Shown piece by piece: positions 1 through 12,351 of a stretch of 64,000 nt of DNA (positions are counted from its first letter, which is position 1; each line of letters opens with the position of its first letter). The stretch is from Staphylotrichum longicolle (Eukaryota; Ascomycota; Sordariomycetes; Sordariales; Chaetomiaceae), in assembly GCA_019096155.1 (NCBI GenBank), contig JAHCVI010000002.1, positions 744,001 to 808,000 on the forward strand, read 5' to 3'. The position numbers and the translations under genes are program-made. Under the pieces are notes generated by a model. The model saw only the letters and a program-made list of their open reading frames with translations, was not told the origin of the DNA and ran no database searches.

Positions 1-1172
1 CGACCTGGACGATGAGTCGCAGGCTCGTGCCGTCCTCCAGTCGCTGATCTCCAAGGGCAAGCTTGGCAACTTTCTGAAAGAGATTGGATACCCAATTCTC
101 GAGGCGGCAGAAACCAAGGACGAGAAGCCGCATGTCGATTCATCGGCGGCGAGCGACAGCGGGCGTCTTTACAAGTGCGGCAAGTGCGTCAAGACGTTCA
201 ACCGGCGCTGCGAGCTCAAGTACGTGGTGTGCCAAGCCTCCGTCAGCCACTGACAACTGACACACTCTTCATCAGGAAACACCAGAAGCGTCACGAAAAA
301 CCGTACGCCTGCACCTTCGCCAAGTGCGATAGGAGGTTCGGCAGCAAGAATGACTGGAAGCGCCACGAGAACAGCCAGCACGTTCAGCTCGAGATCTGGC
401 GATGTACCGAAATGACATCAATCACCACAACAACGACAATGACACCAGGCGACCAAATACAGCGGCAGCAACAACAGAAACAGGAGTGCGGCAAGGTTTG
501 CCATCGTCTCGAATCCCTCAAGGCGCACCTCGAAAAGGCCCACGCGATCCACGACCCGGCCGTGCTCGACCGCAAGCTCGCCGACTGCCGCATGGGCCGC
601 AACTTTGAGTCGCGCTTCTGGTGCGGCTTCTGCCAGAAGACCATCGAGCCCACCAACTCGAGCGGGCCCGCCCACAGCGAGCGTTCGACCACATCGACGA
701 CCACTTTAGCGGGAAGAGCGGCCAGCCCAAGGCCGATATCAAGGACTGGAAGCACATCGAGCCGGATCCGTCGATGCGTCGCCGGAGAACTCGCCGGCGA
801 AGGAAAGGCGGGCCAGTTTGGGGCGGCGCTGAGAGGCTGGCTGGTCGCAAGCGGGCGTACCATGAGGTTGGGGAGTTGGGCCCCGCCAAGGTCAAGAGGT
901 CCAAGGATGGGAGTGGGAGTGGGGGGAAGGTGGTTATCTGGACTTGCGTACGTTTCTTCTTTGTCCCTGGTTTTCCCTTTTGCCCCTCTATCGCTTGTCC
1001 TCTTTTTGTCCTCGACATGGAACTATTGCTGACGCTGGACATGTTGCAGTGCTTCTGCAACAACTACTGGAGGAAGCACCTGACGACCAAGTGCATGAGT
1101 GGGAATGGATGTGATCATGCGTTGTGCGATGACTGTGTTGTGGACGAGATTCGCCGTGAACTGGACTCGTAG
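1..1172 (+). CDS. C2H2 zinc-finger protein (5' end outside window; frame breaks)
   Basis: A probable DNA-binding regulator whose 5' end is missing. Three exons are seen: 1-219, 276-947 and 1050-1172, with a GTACGT donor and an ATCAG acceptor at the first intron (220-275) and a 102-nt second intron (948-1049). The protein has a first finger with Cys pair YKCGKC, split by intron 1, then a second finger YACTFAKC..WKRHENSQH followed by an LxxWxC motif. Later come a helical CxKVCHRLESLKAHL finger and a Cys-rich end (CFCNNYWRKH..CDHALCDDC). The same order of motifs occurs in the next gene at 6852, so the two look paralogous. The frame does not stay open: after AHSER the reading must shift to continue as FDHIDDHF near position 685, and two further compensating shifts seem needed near 765 and 830. 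It may be a decayed copy or contain sequence errors. The family call is firm; the exact protein is not. Confidence 0.75.
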
Positions 1173-4100
1173 CTGGGGCCAGTTCGGGCGCACGGCGAGG
1201 TCCAGGATGGGCTATGAACTGACGACAACTCTTGCCGGTTGACACCTGACGACACTGATATGTTGTGATACCCTGGGAGTTTTGGATTTGGGTCTTTGGA
1301 TGAGCAGGAATGCAAGTGGGACGGTTATACTAGATTTCTACTTTCTGTTGCTGGGTCTTGTCCTTCTGCTCTTGTTTTAGTCGGGACACTCTCGGCCTGT
1401 CATAGTCAGGTGTAAGGGGAATCGGAAAATGGGTTAACAGTCTCAATTCACCTCCGTCCCAATACTCGGCATTTCTTGCTGCTTCAAGACCGTGACACAA
1501 AACCATCTCCTCAAGACCCGACAGCTGCTCCATACCCCCTCCCATCCCTCCCAAACAACACTTCACACCCCCACCCCCTCATGATGCAGCTGATGTGGCT
1601 TGCTCAATGGGCATCGCCAGAACGGAACCTGCCGGACACGCCTCCCAGTCCCTGGGTGCATACAGGGCCCTGTGGATTCAACCTTGCTCAGCAAGCGAGG
1701 CAGCACTAGTTATTGCCGGCATCTCGGAACTGTCATGTCTGCCCTGTAAGCTATATTATTGAATGGGGTGGCAACTTTCCATCACCTTGGCATTCATGGA
1801 TGGGACTCAGACCTGAACGGACCCGAGGGGGGCGTTCTAGAACCTGAACGGCGACTGGTACTTAGTTACCCATGCCCAACCATGCATCGCCATGCCTCAC
1901 GAACTGAACCGAACTGAACTGAACCGAACTGAACTGAACCCCTGTTTTCCCACACCTAACCCCCTGTCTGGTCTGGTCTGGGCTGTTGATTTTTTAGCTC
2001 GTGTGTCCCAGTGGACTCGACGAGCTGTATGTATGTATGCATGGATGGTATGCTGTGTACCAAACAAGAGCAAGACCTGGGCGCTAACCAGCGTTACAGG
2101 AGCGATCCATCAGCTCTTTCAGCCCTCCGTGAATGAGCTGATGCCCCCCCCCCCCCGCCCCCGGAGACCGCACGCACGCACGCACGCACGCACGTATGCC
2201 TGTCAACCTTGCGTGGCTGCTGCTGGAAGGGGAAAGAAGGAGGGACGTGGCGTGGCGTGGTGTGGCTTGAGAAAGGCATTCTTTTTTTGGAGGGAGTGAG
2301 GAAGGGAGGGGACTTCTTTTTGTGGCGGGCGGTTAACTATTCGGGTCTGTGTATGGACTGGAGTGAGAGAGGGTGTGTACGTCCAGTCGAGTCTGGTGTT
2401 CCTGCGTCAGGAAGGAACCGGATACGGAGCTAACGTTATGTTCAGCAGAAAGACGAGGCGGCTTTCGTCTTGTTTGGTTGGGTCGTTGACCCGATTGCAT
2501 ATCGAGGCAGACGGGGAGGTGCTCAGGGGAAGGGAGGGGAGGGAGGAAACCAAAAAAGGAACAGCCCTTCAACTACACGATGGTGTGAGGGTTAGAGTGG
2601 ATTCTTTTGATCATTCGACGGTCAAAACGAGGATGGAATGAGGCCCATGACTCTGTGTCACAAAAACCAAGCATGTGTGTTGTTGAAGTTGAGGGAGACA
2701 TGCTATGCACAACAGCACACCAGATAACTGCACATCGTAAAGAAAGATGGATGGAGGACGGCGTGTTGAGTTCCAAGGGTGCTTAGAATGTGTGCGCGGA
2801 ACATGCCACGGGGCTCCGATCGGAGCAGCTTCCAGCGTGACGGGTCAAAGATGGGAGAGCACACACACACACAGAAGAACGAGACGGCCAGAGTGGGTGC
2901 GTGAGTATGCCAAGAGAGAGGACGTGAGACATTACCACCACAAAGCCAAGGCAGAATGGGGTGGTCCCTCAGCACGGTCGAAGAAGGACAGACGAACTCT
3001 TGTCCGGGGAGGACAGGGTTGTAAGCGAGGCATGCCACTGTAAGACACGATGGCTTCCATCTGCCCGGAAGAAGCTTGGAATACGGAGTGGACACGAGAC
3101 ATGTCTCTTGGCTGTCTGGGACTTATTGCTCCGTCATCCTGGTGAGCGGCATGGCCGTGGAGGAGGGATCGGTTGGCGGGGCTGGTTTGGGTAGCCGCGT
3201 GGTCGGTGACTGGACGGAGTTGTTGTCTCAGGGGAAATGATGACTCTGTTCGAGTGTCGACAAGCTTTTTTTCTCCCCAACTTTTCTCCAGGTCTTGTTG
3301 AATGATGGAGCTGTGAGCCCAAAAGCGGCGCAGCGTTTCACAAAGGGGCGGTTGGGGATGTTGAACTTGCGCTAGCGCGGCCACTCTGGCGCGGCCGATG
3401 GCCAGTTGGGTCTGCCGAAACCTGGACCCACGAGTCTGGAGAAGACCAGGCAGGCGGGCTCTCCGGGCTGGATGTTTCGGCCTCTGCATGCACAGGCCCT
3501 GCATGAGACTCGTTGTGGTCTGGGTGCGCCCTGGATTAGGGAAATGTTGGATATTATCCGGGACTCTGTGACCAACAGACGTCGCTAGGAAGGGGTCACC
3601 GGGAATCAAAACGATATGCCGGGGTTGCAGTGCGTCAACCCGATCGCTGGTACCGCTGTCCATGCCCTCTAAGTTGAGTGGAATGATGGAATCCAATAAC
3701 ACACGGGGGGCTGACCGACAGAGGGGGGGATGTCGTGCTGCTCCTTAGTGCAACACAGCTCTAGCTCAGTCGTACTGTGTACCACAGGGTGAGTTCCTCA
3801 GCTGCAGATCACTTGCTTTGGCCACTTCCACGGCAACTACATGTCAGTCCTTGTCTCTCCGACCAGGGCCAACCATCCCCTTGACATGTCTACCATGGTG
3901 TCGGGAACAGACAAGCTCCCTCTACCGTTAATAACTGCCCAGAAATAGCCGCGAGGACGGGGATCTGGTGCTGGTTCAACGTTCAGCTTGCAAATTTATT
4001 GGTTCTGGGCCCCCTTGGGCGTCGAGGACGACGCCACAAACCCGCCGGTTCTTCAAGAGAGAAGGGAAAATGCGGCGTGGGCCTGCAGGGTCGAGGGCGG

Positions 4101-6851
4101 CACAGTCGGGACATGAGAAGGAGACAGGCATCGGGGGCTGAATGCGGCTTCTCGCGAATCAGTATCGCCAGAGTGGGATGCGGACAGAGGACCCGAGGGA
4201 GATGGGGTGCTGCACGAGAAATTAGTGCGTCGCCTTGGACATTTTCCTTTTGGTTGTCGCTTGTCCTCAAGGCCCTTCTTGCAGCAGGGATCGATCCGGG
4301 TGGTGTTTTTCTGGTTGCACAGAGCGCCTGGACAGGGACGGACCGTGTTGGCTCGAGCAAGAGAGCGTCAACCGGGGAAGCTAGCGCGGTGAATGCCCAA
4401 TCAACGGACTTCAGGATTCTTGTCCTTGCCGTAGTCGACCTTAGCCGCGTAGATGCCGTTGGTCCTGGTCCTTTTTGATGCGCGGGCTCACCCTAGCTGG
4501 GCAACGGCCCTTGCCTGCCTGGTGACGTGCGACTGGAGGAGTCGCAATGACTCGACACAGGAGTTGGGTTCCAGTGCCGTGTATTCGTCAATGGGCAGCG
4601 TCAAAATCGATGTGTGTTACCGAGCCATGCACGGCGACCGAGGAGTCGATCAACTGCAGATGCGAGTGCAATCTGCAACGGCACCAAGGGCGAAGCGAGA
4701 TGCACCAGCGGTTGAGCGGCGGGCAGTCGCGGGCGGCGGCAGATTTGCCGACACGGGCGAGAGCTCCCGTCGAGGGGAGGATGGACTCGAGTGCCTGGTC
4801 TGACGCCTGAGGTGGGTCGGCGGTCTCGCGCAACTTCCATGTTCGGCCTCCCCAACGCATTTTGGCTCATGTCTCTGGCAAGAGCGGGCAAGTGTGTCAC
4901 GGTGGGCCTCACTGCCCTCCATGGCAAGCTGCGGTGCCGGTCCCGACGGCCACGGAAGGTCCCGCCAGTCCCGCTGATGATACGGCCCACAGGGTGGGTT
5001 GCGGCAAAGGTGGGGTTGCGGACCACTTCCTTTTCAAGGCGGCCTTTCGCCAAGAACGGCCTTGAATGCCTTAGATTTTGTGGACGCCTTGCCCTGCCGC
5101 GAGCTAGTGCGCGCCCATGCACAGTATGACTCCACAGGCTACCCTGCAAACGGTGACAGGGCTAACCTCTCTCCGTTTAGTTTATCGCTCTCCGCTTGAT
5201 CGGTTACAGCGACAGGTCGCCCGTTGCTTCACCTGCGCGGGAGAAGCAGCGTGGAAAGAAGGTACAGGGAGGCGCAGACCCAGGCGCGCCCGGGCCAGAC
5301 AAGATCGGGAAAATGGATGCGATTTGAGGCGCACTAACCCGCACCATGATCTGATCATGGCTGATGGCTGATGGCTGATGGGGGCTGACGAGGGCGCTTT
5401 CACAAAAGCAAAAGATGCAAAGGGCGCAAGCCCGGAAGACGGGGACAAACGGGGGCCAGGATTGTGGTCTGGGAGTTTGTGTCACTCCATCCCCCCAAAT
5501 CCTCAACCCCCAGGCCCCATGGTCCGTTCGCTGTTTGCCGTTCACGAAGGCAGCCGAACAACAAAGCAGTCGGCCGGGGTGCCGAGTTCCACCGCCCGTT
5601 GCGTTGCCTTCTGGCTCCATCGCCGAGCAAGAGCCGCAAGCCATCTCTGCGCCTGCGGCACGCTGTGTCGTCTTGTCATCTTTCGTCGGTCGCTGTCGTT
5701 CGTCGGTCGTTCGTCGTCGTTCGTGGCCTGGCGTCGGTGGCCTGGCGTCCGTCATTTGCTTCCAATTGCAGGGCCGACCTCGTGGCGTCCGGAATGGATC
5801 CTCGATAACGTTAACGCTATTATCGGACGCCACGGGGACCCCATGGGCCGCGCCCCGCAGCATCACCAGCCCGGGGCCCCTGCTTGCTCGCGCCATGGGA
5901 TGGGTTTCTGGTGACAGGTCAGAAAGTCAGAAACCCAGGCGCCTGCGGGTCCCCAAAACGGTGATCCCAGCAAGCCAGCATCCTCCTGATCGGCTTCTGG
6001 CCGCCTCTGCCCGCTAGCCGCATTCTGTCACCAGCTCGAGCACCAAGCATGCGGCACAGCGCTGGGCGATCCACAGCTTCCAGGGGTTGCCAACCACTCA
6101 ACTCTCCGCGTCGGCCAAGAAGGCCTTGCTCAGCCCCAGCCAAATCCCTGCTGAGCACGCCAAGTTCCTTTACACCACCAGGCCGCGGGGAGATACCTCA
6201 GAGCTTCGAATGCGGCTCTGCTGTGGGGACATGACCCAGCCCGACGAGCCCCCAGGACTGGTCCCCCCCCAGGAGCCCCCAGGAGCGGGCGGCAGGGGGT
6301 GGATTGCGGCGAGCAGAGGATGACCCCATGTTGCCAGCCAGTGCCAGGGTTGCCGCCGAAAGTGGCTCTTCAAGTCCTGGATGTACGTACTCCCCCCTCC
6401 ACCCCTCCCCCCCTTCGACGGTAGGTACATGTACACACCATGGCCAATACATCTCGCCCGTATTTCCGTCGGCAGGTCACTTGTCGACCCTTCGTCTCCC
6501 TTCTTCACACTGCGCCGTCCCGCAGACCATATGGCCAACCGACAGCGCTTTTTCGTCAACTCGAGTGCAAGCCCAGACGCCCCGTACCTTGACCACACAT
6601 ATATCCTCCCGCCGCCGCAGCCTCACTGCTTTTCCTCTTTTTGTCACTTACCCCTGGTCGAGGACCACTACGACCTTGCAACACAATCATCATCACGACC
6701 TTCCGGCGCCATTCTGATCAGCGTTGTCCCAGCGCAAGGCTGAATGAAGCATTCTTCGTCGTCTGCGACCTCGAGCTCTCAACACCTTCATCTGGCTTGA
6801 ACTGGACAGGCCCACAACCCGCCTTGGACAAAAAGGCTCTTGGTCCCCAGC
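1173..6851. other. Long spacer between two C2H2 genes, no supportable gene
   Basis: No open frame here has a recognisable domain, a good start context with introns, or coding-like composition. The longest, about 256 codons on the minus strand at 2932-3702, is Arg/Pro/Ser-rich noise. Simple repeats are present: GAACY pentamers at 1901-1940, a run of 13 C at 2144-2156, a CACG tract at 2171-2194, a CA tract near 2860, and three copies of a TGATGGC-like 7-mer near 5356-5380. The last few hundred bases are pyrimidine-rich and probably hold the promoter and 5' UTR of the gene at 6852. Confidence 0.5.
1901..1940. repeat. Tandem pentamer repeat (GAACT/GAACC)
   Basis: Eight consecutive pentamers alternate between GAACT and GAACC in a 15-bp higher-order unit. 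The tract lies in noncoding DNA. No function is apparent. Confidence 0.85.
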
Positions 6852-8787
6852 ATGGCCGACCCATACGTGTTTGGGGGAGCTTCCTTTTACTACGAGGGCA
6901 TGCCCTTTCCCAGTCACTCCTATGGTGAAATGGACGATGGCCTGGTCAACATCAACATGACCTACATCGACCCTAACCTCCAGAGCCCCTCACCCACTCC
7001 CTACGGCAATATCTGGGCTGCTCCTCCGCAACAGCCACTCAAGGCTACGTCCAAGACGGCATTCTTCGCCGGAGATCCTTCGAGACAAGCAACTCACCAC
7101 ACCCCGGTCCGTCCGGCACTGGGAATCCCGCCGGTGCCGTCGTCGTCGCACACTCGCTTTACAAGCCCCGTCTCGTCCATCCAGCCGCTGTCGTCGGGGA
7201 GTGCACTGAGCCCTCAGGCAGACACCGAGTCGTACTACGACAACCTTCCGAGAACCCCCCCTGACACGGTCCTGCTCTCACCCTTTCAAACGCAGCTGCC
7301 CTTGGACCCCTTCTCCAACGCACACGCCGTCCAATTCGTGAGCATGGGCCCTGCCTGTGTGAGCCCCCGCGAAGTGAACTCGAGCCAGCAGTCTGAATAC
7401 TTTGAAACCGACAACGACATCGTCGACTTCAACTTTGCCCCGGGCTGCAGCTTTGACAGCCACACTAGCCACTGCGACGCCGAGCCAATGCAGAGCACCA
7501 TGGGTTCCGACTTTGCGGTCCAGCAGGCTGGGCACCCGCAAATGCAGTCGATGGTCAAAGACGAGATCGAGGTCTCGAGCCAGTACCCCCCGCTGAAGGA
7601 GGAGGATGCTGGCTCGGATGATGAGATTCTCGTCAAGCGGATGGCCGAGGACGACGACGCCGACGGAGACTACAAACCAAACAAGAGACCGAAGCACAAA
7701 ACAAATGCCCGGGCATCCGCGCGGCGCAACTTGAAAACAGCCACTGCTTCTCCACCACGTTCCCGTCGAAGTCGAGGCGCCAACCCTGCCTCTGCCTCCC
7801 ACAGCCTCCCCGCTCCGACCTCGTCGACCTCCAGAGCCCCCTTGACCTGCCCCCGCTGCCAACAACCCAACTTCTCCTCCCAACCCGACCTCGACGCTCA
7901 CATCCAGCGGCAACACCTCCGCCCCTTCAACTGCGTCTTTGACTTCGCGGGCTGCGACACCACCTTCGCCAAGAAGAACGAGTGGAAGCGCCACGTCATG
8001 ACCCAGCACCTCCTGCTCAACTACTGGCTCTGCACTGAAGGCGCTTGCGCCGACGCCCACCCCGACGCAACAACCACCACCGCCGCCGCCAACCCCCCTC
8101 CCGCCGGCGCAATCTTCAACCGCAAAGACCTCTTCACCCAGCACCTCAAGCGCATGCACGCGCCCAAACAAGTCAAAGACATCGTCCGCGTCGCCAACAC
8201 CACCAACAACTCCCCAACCGGCACCGGCGGCAAAAAGCCAACCGCCAAGTCCTCCTCGGGTATGAAGCCTCCGCCGTCCCAGGCCCAAGCCGACTGGGAG
8301 GCCCGCATCCGCCACCTCCAAGACACCGCCATCCACCCGCGCTGCGCGCTGCCCGACCTGATGCGGTGTCCCGTGCCCGGGTGCTCGGCGTCCGCCTTCC
8401 GCGGCCCCGACGCGTGGGACCAGCGCATGGAGCACGTCGCCAAGCACATGGAGCGCGCCGCCACAGCGGCCGCTTCCTCCCACTCCCAAAAGGAAAGGGG
8501 GGCTGGTGGCAGTGGCAGTGGCAGGGTGGTCTTTGGCGGGCCCGGGGACAACACGCTTGTCGAGTGGGCGAGCCGGCCCGAGGTGGGCATCATTGAGCCG
8601 CGGGAGGGTGGTGCGGAGGGGGAGTGGCTGCTGAAGGGGGTGCTGAAGCGCGGGCGGGGGCAATGTGGTCGTTACCGCGCCGGTGCAGCAGCAGACGCGG
8701 CGGGCAAAGGGTGGGGAGAAGGTAGGGGAGGTGGATGAGGAGGAGGACGATGAGGAGGAGGATGCGGAGGGTGAGGAGGATGACTAG
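6852..8787 (+). CDS. C2H2 zinc-finger transcription factor-like protein
   Basis: A single large exon starting at the ATG of MADPYVFGG. The first 300 or so residues are low-complexity (Ser/Pro/Asp-rich, with an EDDDADGDYKPNKRPKHK stretch that looks like a bipartite nuclear signal). Fingers follow: LTCPRCQQPN..HIQRQH, then FNCVFDFAGCDTTF..WKRHVMTQH with the trailing LxxWxC motif, then an RKDLFTQHLKRMH helix and a final MRCPVPGCSASAF..HVAKHM finger. This architecture matches the gene at 1-1172. The first frame stops at 8738 in a tail without protein-like character. One base over, the downstream frame reads GNVVVTAPVQQQTRRAKGG and a run of Asp/Glu ending at TAG 8785-8787, so a one-base break near 8650-8660 (or an unrecognised 49-nt intron) is likely. 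A nuclear regulator role is inferred from the fingers; the target genes are unknown. Confidence 0.85.
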
Positions 8788-11700
8788 GGGGGAGGGGTCA
8801 CTGGTTGTGGACAAAAGGGTGCTTGAGGGTGTCTTTCTCCTTTTCTTTCCCTTTTTTCCTTTCACATTTTATGATGTATGACTGTGATACCTAGTTTCTT
8901 GTTGATACAGTTTTACGTTGGGATCTTTGGGAGTTGAGCTATACAGGACACGGAGCTAGGTCTTGGGGAACTGGTTACTGCTAGCAATTTTAATTCCTGA
9001 GGGAGAATCTCATTCTGTCACCACTCTTGAACATGCCCGCTAGACTTCAACACCACACGCACACACCTTGACTAGCAACTTTTGACTGATTGAACCCGCC
9101 CACCTGAACCGCGAGGCAAGTGTCTGCCTCCTCGTCATACAACCCAGACCCTTAAGGCAGAAGAAAGTCCCATGCAGTCCAGACGTGTCACCTCACACGT
9201 CATGCCCTCCCAACTGTATAAACACCACTGCCGTCCCCTCTGCAGATCTCCCAACCTTCACAGATTCTGCCCTGTCTCGCTGTCTCGGGTGACAACCGCA
9301 ATGCGGTGTAGCAGCAGGCACAGCACCATGACCGTCGGTTACACGACTCTCGGCATGCATCAGTTACCGAGAGGAGTATGAAGGGAGCCAGGCGGGGATC
9401 TGGACCGACACTGCATTGTCTTGGCCGAAGCCCGGTTTCCCACTCGCCCAGTAACTGTTGATTTGGTTTGTGCCCGATAAAGGGCTTCTTTACCGCCGCC
9501 CCTTCTCAGATTGACTGCATACCAGGTCTCAATCAATGACAGAAGAACCATGTCCCAATATCACCTACAGAGCATGTGTGTACCGTCTAGGGCATATTGC
9601 TGCTGCGCCTCCCCGACGCAGTCTCCTCGGTCGGCGCTCGGGATGGCTCGGATGGTAGGTAGCGTGCAGATCTCGTCTGTGGTGTAGTGTAGCTCCTCAG
9701 CAACCCAACACCAGCCAAGGCGGATTTCCCAACGCATCCCCCCATCCAAACTCAAAATCCGGTTCACACGATCTCTGTGGCCGTGCTGCTGCCCGGTACG
9801 TCCCTTCGACACTAGTGGTATGCAGGGTGTGCCTGTCAGTCGCCGATGCCACATCATGCACCTCAGCTGCAGACGCCTCAAGGGGCGCCTGGACGCTGTG
9901 GCACATCCAGCAGTCGTGGACGTCAACAATGAACGGGACGGACATCCAGCTCGTCATTTTGGCAATGGGGGACAGATCACACACCCCGTTCGAATCCACG
10001 CCAATCACCCGTCCTCGGGTCTCCTTCCAGCGACGAACCTCGAGAACACACCCCTCCTTCGATGTAACACCAACCAGGGCCCGTCACAAACAAGAAATGA
10101 TATGCAAAACCACACCAAGGGAACGAACCAACCAACCTCCAGCGGGCCCGCCCGCAGCGTTTCCCTCACAAAAGCGAACGAACCCGTCCTGTCTCAGACA
10201 TTTTAGCGAGTCCACGCGACAGCCACCCACACACACACACACACGCATCCACATACCAACGACACCGAACATGTGAGAAACATACACTAGCGCAGCTTCT
10301 TAGTCCTTGGCCACCCCTTTCGAGGGGAGCCCGCAGTCCTGCGGCCCAAAAACCAAATCCCACATCTTCACTCCCCTCGACTCGACTCAAAAACACCCCG
10401 CGACCCCAAAGGTGTGGCTGAGTCCCTGCGGGGGGGTGGATGGGGAGCTCCCCGCGCACGCAACGCGGGAACGCGGTGACCCAATCGGGAAATGCGGCGA
10501 GCATTTGCGGTTTGGCATTTTTATCGGCTGGACACGAGAGCGTCCCCCCCCTGGTCTGGTCTCGTTCACTCTTTTGTCGCCCCGGTGTGCGGTTTTCGCC
10601 ACCGGCCTGAGGCGCGACAGACACCGAGGTGGAATGGGGACGGGGTGCGAGTTTGGGCGAGGAGCATTCCGTTTTGGAGTCTTGGGGGCTTGGCGTGGTG
10701 TCTTTGTTGTGTCGCTTTGGGGGGCTGGTTCCTGCTGATGACGCGGACGGGGAGCCTTGGATCTTGGTGTTCTGTGCCCTGATCAGTTGATGTCGTGTTA
10801 CCGGCACCGTTAAACTGGCGCTGTCCCCGTCCCCTAGAAACGGAGAGGTGCGGCATCGACGGCGCAGCGCTGCCCAACTCTCAAGCATACCATGATGACA
10901 GGGAATGACTGCAGACAATGCAGGTGCTCGGACACTCTGTTCGCTCGAGTCTCGATGGCCCAGGCCGGGTGGTGTACCCCGTTTGGCGGCACAGTGCATA
11001 TCTGCAAATGCCGTGGCCGATGTGCCATCCAGATCCCTGGGAGCTGAGGATGATCAGGCCATATTGACAGGGACTCGAGATGATAGTCGCCGCCCATTGC
11101 AACCAGCATACTCCGTTCGACATCGGCGTGTTGCGGAGGAGAGCCCGGCTGCCCGGGTGGCCCGGCAGCTCGCTACCCATGCTGCAACTTCGGGGACATC
11201 GGGAGTCAGCGTCAGGGGTGCTGAAGCTGAAGAGCAGGGTCGCTGGGGATGCACGCCGGCAATATCCGAAGGGTTCTTTGCACGATCAGCGACAACAGAC
11301 TCGCGGTGGAAAGGAGATTGTCACCATGAAGAGAGGCATGGATCCTTGTGGTCCCCGAGCTGATCGACAGACCGTGCTTTCGACGAAGGAGGTCGCCTTT
11401 TGCGCCGGGTCGAGGACGGGGGGAGGGGGTTGCGACTTGATACGCAGCGATGATTTGCTTGGGGAAGCATGCCTACCATGGTGGCAGCACATGAGGCACT
11501 CTCGGGTTGCTGGAATACTGTTGAATGCGAGACTGTGAAGCAGTAGAGTTTGCATGATCGGAGAGAGAGAGACACAGCACTGTCGTAATACAGGCCCATA
11601 GTCAATGATTGTGACGTCTTCAAAGTTGCGACAATAGTGGCAAACCCTACAGCAACCGCCTCTTGCCCAATTTCAGGAAGATGGGGATGCCTCATTGCTA

Positions 11701-12351
11701 TTGACAATCTCTGAGAGCCATATACCCTTCACCCTGAATGACTCTGTCTCCAATAATCAATCAGTTTCTTGTCTGTCAAGAGTATGAACGTCGTTGTTGA
11801 TAAGACACAAGTCTTCTTTGGTGTTGCAAGAGTGGATGATGTTCTTCGAGGCATAATCTTGGGACGGAGACGGCACTTGCATGCCGCAGAGGACGACACA
11901 GCATGCCTCATACCTGTCTGCTTGTGGGCAAATAAATGTCATACTTCAGAGAAGGGAACTGGCATTTTAAGCCAGAGTGTTGTCGGATTGAATAACGTTC
12001 TGCCCAACCCAATGTTTACTTCAGGAGAGGATGGGGCGCAAGACTCTGCGAAACTCGGGAAGGGCTGGGAGATGGAGTCACAGCACCGACAATGGGCACA
12101 GAGAGAAGCAGAAGAACTCGAGATTTAGGCATTCCCTTCTTCCAGATTGGTGGGATTTTGTGGCTAAACAGTTCCCTTGGTTCCTTCCTGGAAAGAGAGA
12201 CCGACTAGACTCTTCTCTCACGAAACGGCAAGAGTGCCCATGAACGACCTGTTCCTTCCCTCTCTTCTTTGCTCACACTGGACTTCCGGACCATTTCAAC
12301 TTCCAGACTCGCAACCAACTTTACCGAAAGCTCCGCACCGTAGTTACCGCC
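8788..12351. other. Spacer without supportable gene
   Basis: I find no conserved domain in any frame. Open frames at 9561-10276 and 10166-10999 (minus) and 10905-11538 (plus) are overlapping, of arbitrary composition, and have no splice support. A CA dinucleotide tract lies near 10231-10249. The final 100 bases lead into a strong CCGCCATGG start context at 12352. Confidence 0.45.

Noticed and set aside
2932..3702. 256-codon minus-strand frame in the spacer
   Set aside because: No domain, no splice support, arbitrary composition.
7278..8663. 461-codon minus-strand frame
   Set aside because: Antisense of the C2H2 gene; Gly/Val/Leu-rich shadow without a domain.
9985..10005. GTTCGAATCC resembling a tRNA B box
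   Set aside because: Flanks do not form a T stem and no acceptor or anticodon arm could be folded.
10166..10999. 277-codon minus-strand frame
   Set aside because: Overlaps other frames, contains a CA-repeat-derived Cys/Val stretch, no domain.
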